The position numbers were made by a program, and so were the translations under genes. The notes under the pieces were generated by a model. The model ran no database searches. It saw nothing but the letters and a program-made list of their open reading frames with translations, and was not told where the DNA came from. 64,000 nt of DNA from assembly GCA_963841705.1 (NCBI GenBank), contig CAWJDY010000044.1, positions 248,001 to 312,000 on the forward strand, read 5' to 3'. Positions 44,997 through 54,666 of this stretch are shown here, one piece after another. Within the stretch, counting starts at the first letter, position 1. Every line of letters begins with the position of its first letter. The DNA is from VAZQ01 sp963841705 (GTDB lineage Bacteria > Pseudomonadota > Alphaproteobacteria > Rhizobiales > Xanthobacteraceae).

Positions 44997-45074
44997 TGGT
45001 TTCACGATTTGACGTCCAACCCAGCGACCCAGCGCCATCCGCACTGGCCGTTTACAACGGCCCGTGATCACGCG

Positions 45075-45413
45075 TTACTCGGCACTAATTTCCCCAGCCA
45101 TCAATTCATCGACCTGCCTAACTGTCTCCATCAGCTTATTCCGGACGTCGACAAGTCTCTTCGCTACGGCAACTTGTTTTCGTCCCGCCAGAAGTAAGAG
45201 AATCTCCAGCACCTCGTCCGAATGCCGGATGAGCTCGACCAGGTGGTGACCGCTGGGTCCACTGATTCCGGCCAGCCAGTTCTTAACCGTCCGCTCCCCT
45301 GCTCCCGTCCATCGCATAACGGTTTTGGTCGCCTGGTGGGTACTTCCCAGCTGATTCTGCAAAGCATAGGCGATGGCCTCTGGGTAAGCTGTAAGCTCCA
45401 ACATTCTCGCCAT
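45075..45413 (-). CDS. small DNA-binding-like protein, divergent from the recombinase
   Basis: 112 residues, no named family recognised. The part ATKTVMRWTGAGERTVKNWL followed by GISGPSGHHLVELIRHSDEV looks like a helix-turn-helix in which an N-terminal helix pair recognises DNA, and the C-terminal half is a charged helix (VAVAKRLVDVRNKLMETVRQ). It is divergently transcribed from the serine recombinase gene with 159 bp between them, as a repressor of that gene would be. That function is inference. Confidence 0.65.
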   Translation of the reverse strand: MARMLELTAYPEAIAYALQNQLGSTHQATKTVMRWTGAGERTVKNWLAGISGPSGHHLVELIRHSDEVLEILLLLAGRKQVAVAKRLVDVRNKLMETVRQVDELMAGEISAE

Positions 45414-45572
45414 TCGGAAAAACTATGCCCTTTTTCGGCAACATTCTGCCGACCCTCCCCGGCTATATTTGACGAAGTACGGAGTTGATCGGAAGGGACA
45501 GTCCGTGCTCGGCTCTTCGGCGGCAGGCTGACCGTCTCTGCTGCGTCGGTTAAAGAGTGCAAGGCGAGTGAG

Positions 45573-47150
45573 ATGCTAGCGGTGGGGCACGAGTTTGGTG
45601 CGGACCGAAGCAGCGGGGTCACCCGAAAGTCTGTGCGCGCCGCCCAGTATGTTCGGATGTCCACCGAACACCAGAAATACTCAACGGAGAACCAAGCTGA
45701 AGCGATGCAGCAGTACGCTGCAAGACGCGGCATTGAGATCGTGCGCACCTATGCCGATGAGGGAAAAAGCGGACTACGCCTGGACGGCCGAGACGCGCTG
45801 AAAGCCCTGATCAATGACGTCCAAAACGGAACGGCGGATTTTACAACCATCCTCGTCTACGATGTGAGCCGCTGGGGTCGATTCCAGGATGCGGATGAGA
45901 GTGCCTATTACGAATACATTTGCAAGCGTGCCGGCATCAGCGTCCAGTACTGTGCCGAGCAGTTCGAGAATGACGGAAGCCCGGTTTCGACCATCGTTAA
46001 GGGCGTCAAGCGAGCGATGGCCGGAGAATACAGCCGCGAGCTCTCGGTCAAAGTGTTCACGGGCCAGTGCCGGCTCATTGAGCTCGGCTATCGCCAGGGT
46101 GGCCCGCCAGGATACGGATTGCGCCGTAGCCTAATCGACCAGGCAGGCACTGCCAAAGGCGAGCTAGTAAGGGGTCAACACAAGAGCATCCAGACCGACC
46201 GCGTAATCCTTGTCCCTGGCCCAGCAGAGGAGGTGGATACAGTCCGTTGGATGTATCGGTCGTTCGTCGAGGACCGGAAGCATGAGCACGAGATCGCTGA
46301 CGTGCTAAACGAACGAGGCCTCACGACCGACCTTGGACGGCCATGGACGAGGGGCACGGTTCACCAAGTGCTGATCAATGAAAAATACATCGGCAACAAC
46401 GTCTGGAACCGCGGCTCCTTCAAGCTCAAGAAGAAGCGGGTTCGCAACAGCCCGGACATTTGGATCCGGGCTGACCGAGCGTTCGAACCTGTCGTTGAGC
46501 GGTCGTTGTTCGATGCAGCCCAGACAATTATCCGGGAGCGGTCCCATAGGTTGTCAGACGCAGAGATGTTGGAGGCTCTCCAGCGCTTATTGCAACAGCA
46601 CGGTTATCTCTCCGGTCTGATCATAGACGAAGTGGAACATCTGCCCTCCAGCAGTGCCTACCAAAGCCGCTTCGGCAGCCTACTGCGCGCCTATGAATTG
46701 GTCGGTTTCACAGCGGATCGCGATTATCGGTACATCCAGATCAACCGCGCATTGCGTCTCATGCACCCACAGATCGTGACGAGCGCAATCGCGGGTATTG
46801 AAGAAGCCGGTGGCTCGGTCAAGCAGGATCCGACCACGGATCTGCTTACGATCAACGGGGAATTCACAGCATCAATCGTCGTGGTGCGATGTCAGACAAC
46901 GTCTGCTGGCTCGCTGCGCTGGCAGATCCGTTTCGACACGGGCCTGTGGCCCGACATTACCGTGGCAGTTCGAATGAACCGGCCGAATCAGGAAGCCCTC
47001 GATTACTACCTCCTGCCCCGCTTCGATATGACGGAATCCCGTCTGCGACTCGCCGAGGAAAATGGCATCTCGCTCGACGCGTATCGCTTCGACAGCCTTG
47101 AAGCTCTTTTTGCCTTGTCGGCGCGAACCGAACTTCTGGAGGTTGCATGA
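45573..47150 (+). CDS. large serine recombinase
   Basis: 525 residues. The N-terminal resolvase domain carries the catalytic serine at residue 30 (YVRMSTEHQ) and conserved DVSRWGR; then the recombinase domain (GGPPGYGLRR, LNERGLTTDLGRPWTRGTVHQVLINEKYIGNN) and a long C-terminal region unlike the zinc-ribbon/coiled-coil of integrases, with a helix-turn-helix-like segment (YLSGLIIDEVEHLPSSSAYQ) near 350. It should excise or invert DNA between att sites. The stop overlaps the ATG of the ParB gene, so the recombinase and ParB are made together, which is unusual for an integrase. Confidence 0.93.
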   Translation: MLAVGHEFGADRSSGVTRKSVRAAQYVRMSTEHQKYSTENQAEAMQQYAARRGIEIVRTYADEGKSGLRLDGRDALKALINDVQNGTADFTTILVYDVSRWGRFQDADESAYYEYICKRAGISVQYCAEQFENDGSPVSTIVKGVKRAMAGEYSRELSVKVFTGQCRLIELGYRQGGPPGYGLRRSLIDQAGTAKGELVRGQHKSIQTDRVILVPGPAEEVDTVRWMYRSFVEDRKHEHEIADVLNERGLTTDLGRPWTRGTVHQVLINEKYIGNNVWNRGSFKLKKKRVRNSPDIWIRADRAFEPVVERSLFDAAQTIIRERSHRLSDAEMLEALQRLLQQHGYLSGLIIDEVEHLPSSSAYQSRFGSLLRAYELVGFTADRDYRYIQINRALRLMHPQIVTSAIAGIEEAGGSVKQDPTTDLLTINGEFTASIVVVRCQTTSAGSLRWQIRFDTGLWPDITVAVRMNRPNQEALDYYLLPRFDMTESRLRLAEENGISLDAYRFDSLEALFALSARTELLEVA

Positions 47151-48052
47151 AGAGATCACAAGAAGCAGCTCCATTAGTTGAGATGATCCCTGTTGAATGC
47201 ATCACCGTGATCAATCCGCGCGTTCGCAACAAAAAGATCTTCAAGGAGATCATATCAAATATCGCCGAACTCGGTCTGAAGAAGCCAATTACCGTTACTC
47301 GCCGGAATGAGGCCGACGGGCCGCGTTACGATCTGGTCTGTGGTCAGGGCCGTCTAGAAGCGTATCAGGCGTTGGGGCAGCGCGAGATTCCTGCCCTTGT
47401 CGTAGAAGCCGACGCCGAGGACTGCTTGGTAATGAGCTTGGTTGAGAACTTCGCACGACGCCAGCACCGCGCCATTGACTTGCTGCGCGACATCGAAGGC
47501 CTGAAGCAGCGGGGTTATAACGAGAGCGCAATCGCCCGGAAAACGGGCCTGTCGATCGAATATGTCAGAGGTGTCCTCCGGTTGCTCCAGAAGGGCGAGC
47601 ATCGGCTGCTACGCGCGGTCGAGGCCGGGCAGATCCCAGTCAGCATCGCGGTGGAGATTGCCTCGGCGAACGACGAGGAGACCCAAGCTGTCCTTCAGCA
47701 CGCATACGAGAATAAACTTTTGCGCGGTCACAAACTGATTGCCGCCAAGCGGCTGATTGAACAGCGACGCAGGAGAGGCAAAGGACTACAGATAAATGGA
47801 AAACAGGCCGGTAAACCCCGTGAGAGGACCCTATCCTCGAACGCGCTGATCCGCGCCTACCGGGAGGATGTGGACCGCAAGCGCCTTTTGATTCGCAAGG
47901 CAGAAACAACGCGAAGTCGGCTTGTTTTCGTGACTGAGGCACTACGAAAGCTCCTTGTCGACGATAATTTCGTTACGCTGTTGCGAGCCGAGGGGTTCCC
48001 TTCCCTTCCCCAAAATCTCGCTGCACGCCTCGACGCGGGCGCCCAAGCCTGA
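47147..48052 (+). CDS. ParB/Spo0J-family protein
   Basis: 301 residues. The ParB nucleotide-binding/clamp domain is visible: an early promoter strand MIPVECITVINPRVRNKKIF, the modified GxRR-like box GQGRLEAYQALG, and the box VMSLVENFARRQH. A helix-turn-helix follows (YNESAIARKTGLSIEYVRGVLRLLQKG). It overlaps the recombinase stop by 4 bp and ends 6 bp before the RepB-type gene. True partition systems also need a ParA ATPase; none is present, so a role as a DNA-sliding clamp or recombinase directionality factor is more likely. Confidence 0.88.
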   Translation: MKRSQEAAPLVEMIPVECITVINPRVRNKKIFKEIISNIAELGLKKPITVTRRNEADGPRYDLVCGQGRLEAYQALGQREIPALVVEADAEDCLVMSLVENFARRQHRAIDLLRDIEGLKQRGYNESAIARKTGLSIEYVRGVLRLLQKGEHRLLRAVEAGQIPVSIAVEIASANDEETQAVLQHAYENKLLRGHKLIAAKRLIEQRRRRGKGLQINGKQAGKPRERTLSSNALIRAYREDVDRKRLLIRKAETTRSRLVFVTEALRKLLVDDNFVTLLRAEGFPSLPQNLAARLDAGAQA

Positions 48053-48058
48053 CCGACC

Positions 48059-48958
48059 ATGGTCCGCAAGCTCGCACCCTCAATGGTGAGAATGGCCTTT
48101 GAAGGAGCGGGATTGCGTATTCCAATTGCAAACATCCAACCACTCAAACTTGTCTCCAGTGCCGTTAAGCAAACTCCCAAATATGCGCAGATCGCCGCGT
48201 CAATTCGTGAAGTGGGTATCGTCGAACCTCCAGTCGTAGCGCGCGACCCCAGTGAGCCCAACAAGTACCTCCTTCTGGACGGGCATCTGCGTATCGACGT
48301 TCTCAAGGACCTCGGACAAAGCGAGGTCATGTGCCTGATATCAACGGACGACGAGGCCTTCACCTACAATAAGCGCGTAAATCGTATCGCGATCATTCAA
48401 GAGCACAGGATGATCCGCAAGGCGATCGAGCGCGGCGTTCCTGAGGAGCGAATTGCAAAGGCACTCAACGTGGACGTACAGAACATTGTCCGAAAGCGAC
48501 GACTTCTGGAAGGGATTTGTCCGGAGGTGGCCGAGCTGCTCAAGGACAAACACATTGCGTTTCACACGTTCACTGAACTCAAGAAACTGTGTCCCTTGCG
48601 GCAGATCGAGGCCGCGGAGCTGATGGTCGCCATGAATAAATACACGATCAGCTACGCCAGATCGCTCGTAACAGCGACGCCGCAAAAGCAGCTGGTCAAC
48701 TCCTCAAAGCCCAAGCGAGTAAACGGCCTCACTGACGAGCAAATTGCACTGATGGAACGCGAGTCGGTCAGTCTCGAACGCGAATTCAGGATAGCGGAGA
48801 AGGCGTATGGCACGGATCATCTCGATCTCGTTTTGACGAACGGTTACCTGGGAAAGCTGCTCGGCAATGCTCGGGTGGTTCGCTACCTCGCGGAACATCA
48901 TCCGGACATTCTGAGCGAATTCCAGAAACTTGCACAAACGCAACCAGTTGCGGCCTAA
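48059..48958 (+). CDS. RepB-type plasmid partitioning protein (ParB fold)
   Basis: 299 residues of the type annotated in rhizobia as RepB C-terminal domain protein. A ParB-like N-terminal domain (IREVGIVEPPVVARD, LLDGHLRIDVLKDLG) is followed by a helix-turn-helix (ERIAKALNVDVQNIVRKRRLLEGICPEVAELL) and a helical C-terminus (FHTFTELKKLCPLRQIEAAELM). In the GERR position it has DGHLR, so CTP binding may differ from ParB. Six bp after parB. Together with the recombinase it forms a conserved-looking three-gene unit. 48959-49454 holds no supported gene. Confidence 0.85.
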   Translation: MVRKLAPSMVRMAFEGAGLRIPIANIQPLKLVSSAVKQTPKYAQIAASIREVGIVEPPVVARDPSEPNKYLLLDGHLRIDVLKDLGQSEVMCLISTDDEAFTYNKRVNRIAIIQEHRMIRKAIERGVPEERIAKALNVDVQNIVRKRRLLEGICPEVAELLKDKHIAFHTFTELKKLCPLRQIEAAELMVAMNKYTISYARSLVTATPQKQLVNSSKPKRVNGLTDEQIALMERESVSLEREFRIAEKAYGTDHLDLVLTNGYLGKLLGNARVVRYLAEHHPDILSEFQKLAQTQPVAA

Positions 48959-49454
48959 GCGCAGCCGGCCACATTGTAGCCGGGCGAATGCAGTCGCTGA
49001 CGGGGACCCGGACCCGATAAGCGCGGGGACCGCAGGAGAAGCCGCACGGTGAGGCGGATCAAGTGCGGTGGTGGGGATGACGGCGAACCCGTTCGGAGCC
49101 CACCAGGTCGGCACTCATAAGCCGATCGCATGAACGGTCGACCTGCGACCGGTCATGACGTGGTGGGCGTGTCGGTGCAGCCGACAATTTCGTCAGTGCG
49201 GCACCAACACGTCCTCGCATTAGGCTTTGGTCGCACAGGCAGGGTCCGACAATATAGCGTAGCTACGGCTTCGAAAGAGAGCCTGAGTTGTCCCTCCTAC
49301 GTTCCATAACGTGTTATTACGCGAATCACGTTCACGATGCACCGCGTGATTGCGCGATTCCTAGCTCCTCCCCTGCTCGCCTTACCCTTGGCTGGTTTAG
49401 CATCCAGCACGCCGCCTATTGCAATTTCAATTAAAACCTTGCATCATGTTTTAA

Positions 49455-50105
49455 ATGGCGGAGTACAAGCGTAACCAGGTCGAGGAGGCGATTTCTGGTG
49501 TGCTGGAGCCATGGTCGCCCGAGCCGACCACGGATTTGCGGACGCAACTCAAACGGTTGCTCGAAACAGATCGAGTACTCGGTCGAGGCCCGCCTTCCGG
49601 CGATCCAGAGCGCGCTAACTATGCTTTCTACAGTACTGAGGCCCCGGGGAGCGGCATCGAGGTATGGTTTTCGAGCTACGAAGCCTTTGCCCTTCTCAAC
49701 GGACTCCGTCTGATGGGACACGGTTGGCCACAGAGTTTCGCCGTCTCGGTGATGCGTCGCGTGAGGCCTGAGCTCGAAAAGCAACACGCTCGCATCCTCA
49801 AACAGGATCCAAAGTTGCTTTTCGACGAAGAAGAAATACGTCGGAATGCGAAAGAAGGCGACATGGCTTTCGACAATACAGATCCGGTCCTCCTCACCAT
49901 CGTCTCCAAATCGGGCACTGCAAAGAAGCAAGGGACAGACCCTAACGCATGCGCGGTATGTCGCGGACTCAGTGAGGCAATGAAGTTTATCCGGAAAGCG
50001 GGAGGCGGCACCTCTCCTTGGACAATGTTCGAGCTCGTAGGAGTTGCCCACAGGCTCGCGAACGCGCTGTCGCGCACAGAGCCGCGTCGGCGAGGGCGCG
50101 GCTGA
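49455..50105 (+). CDS. hypothetical protein within the recombinase/terminase cassette
   Basis: 216 residues, no family recognised. Sequence is soluble and mixed: EEAISGVLEPWSPEPTTDLR at the start, a tryptophan/aromatic-rich middle (EVWFSSYEAFALLNGLRLMGHGWPQSFA), one CAVC pair (NACAVCRGL), and a basic tail PRRRGRG. It ends 60 bp before the ParB-methyltransferase gene and is on the same strand. Its regular position would make it a cassette component of unknown role. Confidence 0.6.
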   Translation: MAEYKRNQVEEAISGVLEPWSPEPTTDLRTQLKRLLETDRVLGRGPPSGDPERANYAFYSTEAPGSGIEVWFSSYEAFALLNGLRLMGHGWPQSFAVSVMRRVRPELEKQHARILKQDPKLLFDEEEIRRNAKEGDMAFDNTDPVLLTIVSKSGTAKKQGTDPNACAVCRGLSEAMKFIRKAGGGTSPWTMFELVGVAHRLANALSRTEPRRRGRG

Positions 50106-50165
50106 TGCACAAATCTCTGGCGCAAGGAGTATTGGGCAAGATTCAGCTTTAACCGGGATAACCAC

Positions 50166-51653
50166 ATGAGAAAGAGCAATAAGGCGACGTTAGCAGGACT
50201 AAATGAAACCTGTGTTAAGGTTTCTGAAGAAGGGGACTGCTCCAATAAGTTCCGCGGAATGCTCAAGAGGAAAGCTCGACCCGAGCCCGCACCACCAATT
50301 GAGATGCTGTCGCCACATACTCTTCGCCCGGCAGATCGCAATGCACGCACCCACTCGAAGAAACAAATCCGGCAAATCGCCAACTCGATGCTTCGCTTTG
50401 GCGTGATTAATCCGGTGATTATCGATAACCAAGGACGCATAGTTGCCGGACACGCACGTGCTGAAGCGGCAAAGCTACTCGGACTAAAGCAAATCCCCAC
50501 TATTCGATTGTCCCACCTCAACGAGACAGAAATCCGCGCCTACACGCTGACCGACAATAAGCTTGCGGAAAAGGCGGGGTGGAATCGGGAAGTGTTGGCG
50601 ATCGAGCTTGGGGAGCTGCAGATCGCTCTACCAGAGATCGATCTCGATGTCGGAATTACCGGGTTCGAGCCGGGCGAGATCGATTCCATCCTACTTGATT
50701 TTACTGAAGCCCGTACCGCCGGTCCAGCGGACGATATCTCCGGGCTGGAGACTGATGGCCGCGGAGCGCGAAAGGGGGAAATTTTCGTGCTTGGCCGGCA
50801 TCGGCTCCTGGTTGGGGACGCTCGCGACGCAAACGCCTACGCTCGACTGATGCAGGCCCAAATGGCCGAAATGGCATTTCTTGACCCACCCTACAACGTC
50901 AGGGTTCACGGTCATGTGGGCGGTCGAGGCCGCATCAAGCATCGAGAGTTTGCGTGCGCTTCCGGTGAAATGACATCTGGTCAGTTCGTTCGGTTTCTGG
51001 AAGAAACGCTCGGTCACTGCGCACGATTCACAGTCGATGGTGGTATTACCTATGTGTGCATAGATTGGCGCCACGCACGCGAATTACTGGAAGCCGGCGC
51101 CAATGTCTACGACGAGCTCAAGAACATCTGTGTATGGGCCAAGACTACGCCGGGACAGGGCACCTTCTACCGCAGCCAGCACAAACTGATTTTCGTCTAC
51201 AAGCGGGGACAGGCACCACATCTTAACACTTTCGAACTGGGGCAACACGGGCGCATGCGCAGCAATGTCTGGACTTATGCTGGCGTTAATACGTTTCGTG
51301 CAGGCCGATTGGACGAACTGAAGATGCATCCAACGGTTAAACCCGTTGCCCTTATCGCGGATGCCATGCGGGATTGTTCCCGGCGCGGATCGATCATTCT
51401 CGATGCCTTTACCGGCTCAGGTACCACGATCATGGCAGCTGAGCAGATCGGCCGCCGTGCATTCTGCCTCGAAATTGAGCCGGGCTACGTCGACGTCGCT
51501 ATCCGGCGCTGGCAACAATTCACCGGAAGGGACGCGATCCTAGAGGCCACGCAGCAGACGTTCGATGAGGTCCTTGAGTTGCGTGCAAAAAAATCTAGTC
51601 CGTACAGCGATTTGCAGGCACCGAGACGCCAACTGGCGAAAGGAGCCCGTTGA
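50166..51653 (+). CDS. ParB-domain/DNA methyltransferase fusion
   Basis: 495 residues. Residues about 45-155 are a ParB-like domain (RPADRNARTHSKKQIRQIAN, GHARAEAAKLLGL, YTLTDNKLAEKAGWN). The rest is a DNA methyltransferase of the beta class: catalytic motif DPPYN near 243 comes before the SAM motif DAFTGSGTT near 420, and DPPYN suggests adenine-N6 methylation. Target site cannot be deduced. This ParB-methylase fusion type is common in phages and mobile elements, where it guards the element against host restriction. No restriction enzyme is adjacent. Its stop overlaps the next gene's ATG. Confidence 0.93.
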   Translation: MRKSNKATLAGLNETCVKVSEEGDCSNKFRGMLKRKARPEPAPPIEMLSPHTLRPADRNARTHSKKQIRQIANSMLRFGVINPVIIDNQGRIVAGHARAEAAKLLGLKQIPTIRLSHLNETEIRAYTLTDNKLAEKAGWNREVLAIELGELQIALPEIDLDVGITGFEPGEIDSILLDFTEARTAGPADDISGLETDGRGARKGEIFVLGRHRLLVGDARDANAYARLMQAQMAEMAFLDPPYNVRVHGHVGGRGRIKHREFACASGEMTSGQFVRFLEETLGHCARFTVDGGITYVCIDWRHARELLEAGANVYDELKNICVWAKTTPGQGTFYRSQHKLIFVYKRGQAPHLNTFELGQHGRMRSNVWTYAGVNTFRAGRLDELKMHPTVKPVALIADAMRDCSRRGSIILDAFTGSGTTIMAAEQIGRRAFCLEIEPGYVDVAIRRWQQFTGRDAILEATQQTFDEVLELRAKKSSPYSDLQAPRRQLAKGAR

Positions 51654-52054
51654 TGCGCACCAAAACCCTGAAGCAGCGCTCCAAAGATTATGAGGTTGGC
51701 AAGGGTCGGCCACCGCGCCCAACGCGTTGGAAGCCTGGCCAAAGCGGCAACCCGAAAGGACGTCCTAAGGGCAGCAGAAACGTCAGCGCGGTTTTGCTCG
51801 ATGTAATTCGACAAAGAGTCCCGGTGACTGAAAATGGCAAGACGCGCCAGCTTCCCGCGCTGGAAGTCATGCTGCGTCGTCTCGCCAACGACGCCATGCG
51901 GAACGATCCAAGAGCGCTCAAGCTCGTGCTCTCGTTGGTCGACCGATACGCCGATGCACCCGAGGCGGAAGTACGGCTGGATGAGCTGTTGGCGGAAGAT
52001 CAGGAAATTCTGGCGCAATATCTGGGAAAGCCATCCGGCGTGGGGCCCGATTGA
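51653..52054 (+). CDS. DUF5681-type protein
   Basis: 134 residues. The region RWKPGQSGNPKGRPKGSRNVS is the DUF5681 signature, basic and probably DNA-binding, followed by an acidic helix (LRRLANDAMRNDPRALKLVL). Phage genes with this domain usually stand directly before the large terminase, and this one does too, so it may play the part of a small terminase subunit. Start ATG overlaps the stop of the methyltransferase gene (a TTG 3 bp earlier is also possible). Confidence 0.82.
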   Translation: MRTKTLKQRSKDYEVGKGRPPRPTRWKPGQSGNPKGRPKGSRNVSAVLLDVIRQRVPVTENGKTRQLPALEVMLRRLANDAMRNDPRALKLVLSLVDRYADAPEAEVRLDELLAEDQEILAQYLGKPSGVGPD

Positions 52055-52083
52055 CGGAATGCTCCTGAACGATGAGGTCTGCC

Positions 52084-53568
52084 ATGACATTCGATGCGCG
52101 TGTTTTGGAAGCTTTGCTGCGAAAAGACTTCAGAGCTTTTCTCCACAAGGTCTTTAGAACATTAGCTCCGGGTCAACGATATTTCAGGAATTGGCACATT
52201 GACGCGATCGCGTGGCAGCTTGAGCGGGTTCGTCGTGGCGAATGCACGCGGCTGATCATTAATATGCCGCCTCGCTCCCTAAAGTCGATCGCGGCTTCGG
52301 TCGCCTTCCCCGCTTTCGTGCTTGGTCATGATCCGTCGAGGCGGATTATCTGTGTCAGCTATTCTGGCGACCTCGCTAAAAAACATTCCAACGATTTTCG
52401 CGCAGTGCTCAACTCGCGCTGGTATAGATCGACCTTTCCTGGGACGAGAGTGGGGCCGTTTAAAAATTCCGAAACCGAGATCGAGCTGACTGAGCGCGGC
52501 TTCAGGCTTGCCACTTCAGTGGGCGGCACGTTAACCGGCCGAGGTGGTGATATCATTGTTATCGACGATCCCCTTAAACCCGACGATGCTCTGTCGGATG
52601 TTAAACGGTCAGGTGCCAACCTATGGTTCACGAATACACTGTTATCCCGCCTGGATGACAAGCGAACGGGCGCGATCGTAATAGTTATGCAACGTGTTCA
52701 CGTTGATGATCTGACGGGCTTTCTCTTAGACCAATCCGCCGAATGGGAAGTCCTCAGCTTTCCGGCCATCGCCGATGCAGACGAAATCATCCCCACTTGG
52801 GATGGACACACCTATCCCCGAAATGCAGGCGAGGTGCTCTCGCTGGAACGTGAGCCCCTTCACATCTTGAACGGGCTGAAGCTCCATCTTGGCAGCGACG
52901 CATTCTCCGCCCAATACCAGCAACAGCCAGCTCCTCCGGGCGGGGCCATGGTGAAACGGCGCTGGGTCAAGAGATATAAGGAGCTCCCTCCTCCGTCGGA
53001 GCAACTGTTCGTGTTGCAGAGTTGGGATACCGCGAGCAAAGGCGGCCCTGAAAACGATTGGTCTGCCTGCACGACCTGGGTCCTTGCACGGGGAAAGAGG
53101 TGGTATCTCGTCGACGTCTGGCGCGGCCGCGTCGATTATCCTGCCCTCAAAGCGAAGGTCCAGAGCCATGCCCAAGCCTGGAAAGCAAAGCGTGTTCTGG
53201 TTGAGGATACGGGCACCGGCATTGCGCTTGTCCAGGAATTACAGGGGCGGGTCTCAGGTATCATCGCCGTCAAGCCGGAAGGCGATAAGGTCAGCCGCAT
53301 GGCGGTTGCATCAGCAAAGTTTGAAGCTGGTCAAGTCTTCCTGCCCGAACAGGCGCTATGGCTGCCGGATCTTGAAGGTGAACTTTTCGCTTTTCCGGGC
53401 AGTCGACATGATGATCAGTGCGACTCTATCAGCCAGGCCCTCGAAGACAACAACGTTTCGTTCATGCACTGGCTAACGCCCGCCGACTGGGAGGTCATTC
53501 TCGCGAAGGCCCGAATTCCCACAAGAAGAACGATTTTTGCTCGCCATCGGGGGGGCTATCGTTTCTAG
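52084..53568 (+). CDS. terL: phage-type terminase large subunit
   Basis: About 494 residues from the ATG at 52084 (MTFDARVLEALL), preferred over 52072 for its GAGG site. Large terminases power DNA packaging. The ATPase part has the Walker A-like NMPPRSLKSI and Walker B VIDDPLKPDD; the nuclease part has acidic residues in QSWDTASKG, VEDTGTG and HDDQCDS. All look intact. It is the last gene of the cassette. Portal, protease, capsid and tail genes are absent from the next 10 kb, so it cannot package DNA alone here. 53569-53938 holds no supported gene. Confidence 0.93.
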   Translation: MTFDARVLEALLRKDFRAFLHKVFRTLAPGQRYFRNWHIDAIAWQLERVRRGECTRLIINMPPRSLKSIAASVAFPAFVLGHDPSRRIICVSYSGDLAKKHSNDFRAVLNSRWYRSTFPGTRVGPFKNSETEIELTERGFRLATSVGGTLTGRGGDIIVIDDPLKPDDALSDVKRSGANLWFTNTLLSRLDDKRTGAIVIVMQRVHVDDLTGFLLDQSAEWEVLSFPAIADADEIIPTWDGHTYPRNAGEVLSLEREPLHILNGLKLHLGSDAFSAQYQQQPAPPGGAMVKRRWVKRYKELPPPSEQLFVLQSWDTASKGGPENDWSACTTWVLARGKRWYLVDVWRGRVDYPALKAKVQSHAQAWKAKRVLVEDTGTGIALVQELQGRVSGIIAVKPEGDKVSRMAVASAKFEAGQVFLPEQALWLPDLEGELFAFPGSRHDDQCDSISQALEDNNVSFMHWLTPADWEVILAKARIPTRRTIFARHRGGYRF

Positions 53569-53938
53569 ATTAGGCGCACCGCTGGATTGGCTCTCGTCTG
53601 CAATTGGCTGGAGCGGCCGAGCCAACTCCTGGCCCCCTCGGTCATAATCCAGGGAAAATAGTCAAGAAAGCAGTGGACCTTCGCTTGACACAGAACGTCA
53701 CTTTTCCTGCTCGAAGCCGCCGTGAGCCGCTCCTAGGCTCCCTAAGCGCACATAGGGTTGCCTGGTTTGACCCCGAAGCGGTCATTGGCTTGTGCGGAAA
53801 CGCGGCCCGCGGCGCGACCCCGGCTCTCGGCCAGCCGGCGCCCAATGTACGGTAGGCCTGGCGCCGCGCCGAGACTTGTGTGTACCGAAAACCTCGTCCG
53901 TTTTGATTTGATGACAGAATCGCTTAACGTCGGCCGCG

Positions 53939-54544
53939 ATGGCCGCGCTGATAGTCTTCCTCTTGAACCTGGCTGCTTCGCTCTTCAAGCCCAAGAGCCA
54001 GCTGGAAGCAGAGAACGCCGCACTGAGGCAGCAGCTGATTGCGCTGCAGCGCAAGGTGCGCGGTCAGGTCCAGTTCACGAACACCGATCGCCTGTTCTTC
54101 ATCCAGCTGTATCGCTGGTTTCCATCGGTTCTCAGGGCGATCACGATCATCCGGCCCGAGACCCTGGTGCGCTGGCATCGTGCCGGTTTTCGCCGGTACT
54201 GGCGTGGGAAATCTCGCAATCTGGGAGGCCGACCGCAAATCAGTGCGGATTTACGGGCATTGATCCGGCGGATGAGCTTGGAAAATGTGCTTTGGGGTGC
54301 GCCGCGCATCCACGGCGAGCTACTCAAGCTCGGCTTTGCGGTGGCTCAGTCAACCGTCGCCAAGTACATGGCCAAGAACGGGGACCCGTCCGGGCAGAGC
54401 TGGGGCACGTTCCTGCGCAATCATATGCCGCACATCGCGGCCATGGATCTGTTCGTGGTCCCGACCGTCAGCTTCGACCTGCTCTACGTCCTGGTCATTG
54501 TCCGGCTGGCCCACCAAGCTGCATGCAGACTTGCGTATCGATGA
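53939..54544 (+). pseudogene. integrase-type transposase, C-terminally truncated
   Basis: 201 residues. The N-terminal helix-turn-helix part (ENAALRQQLIALQRKVRGQVQFT) and the segment LVRWHRAGFRRYWRGKSR are typical of IS transposases with an integrase core. The DDE catalytic domain begins (MPHIAAMDLFVVPTVSFDLLYV, with the first aspartate in AAMDLF) and then breaks off in unrelated sequence, so the second D and E are lost. A complete protein is about 330-380 residues. Inactive remnant; its loss point lies just before the giant ATPase gene. Confidence 0.8.
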
Positions 54545-54666
54545 GGTTACGAAGTAGAACGTCTTTGGACTCCGTCAGTCAGGGGTAGTCGGCTCCACGC
54601 CCGATCTGCTGTGGTTCACGTCCGACGCGCCACCGCGATGAGGCGGGCGAACCGACGACAAATGTC

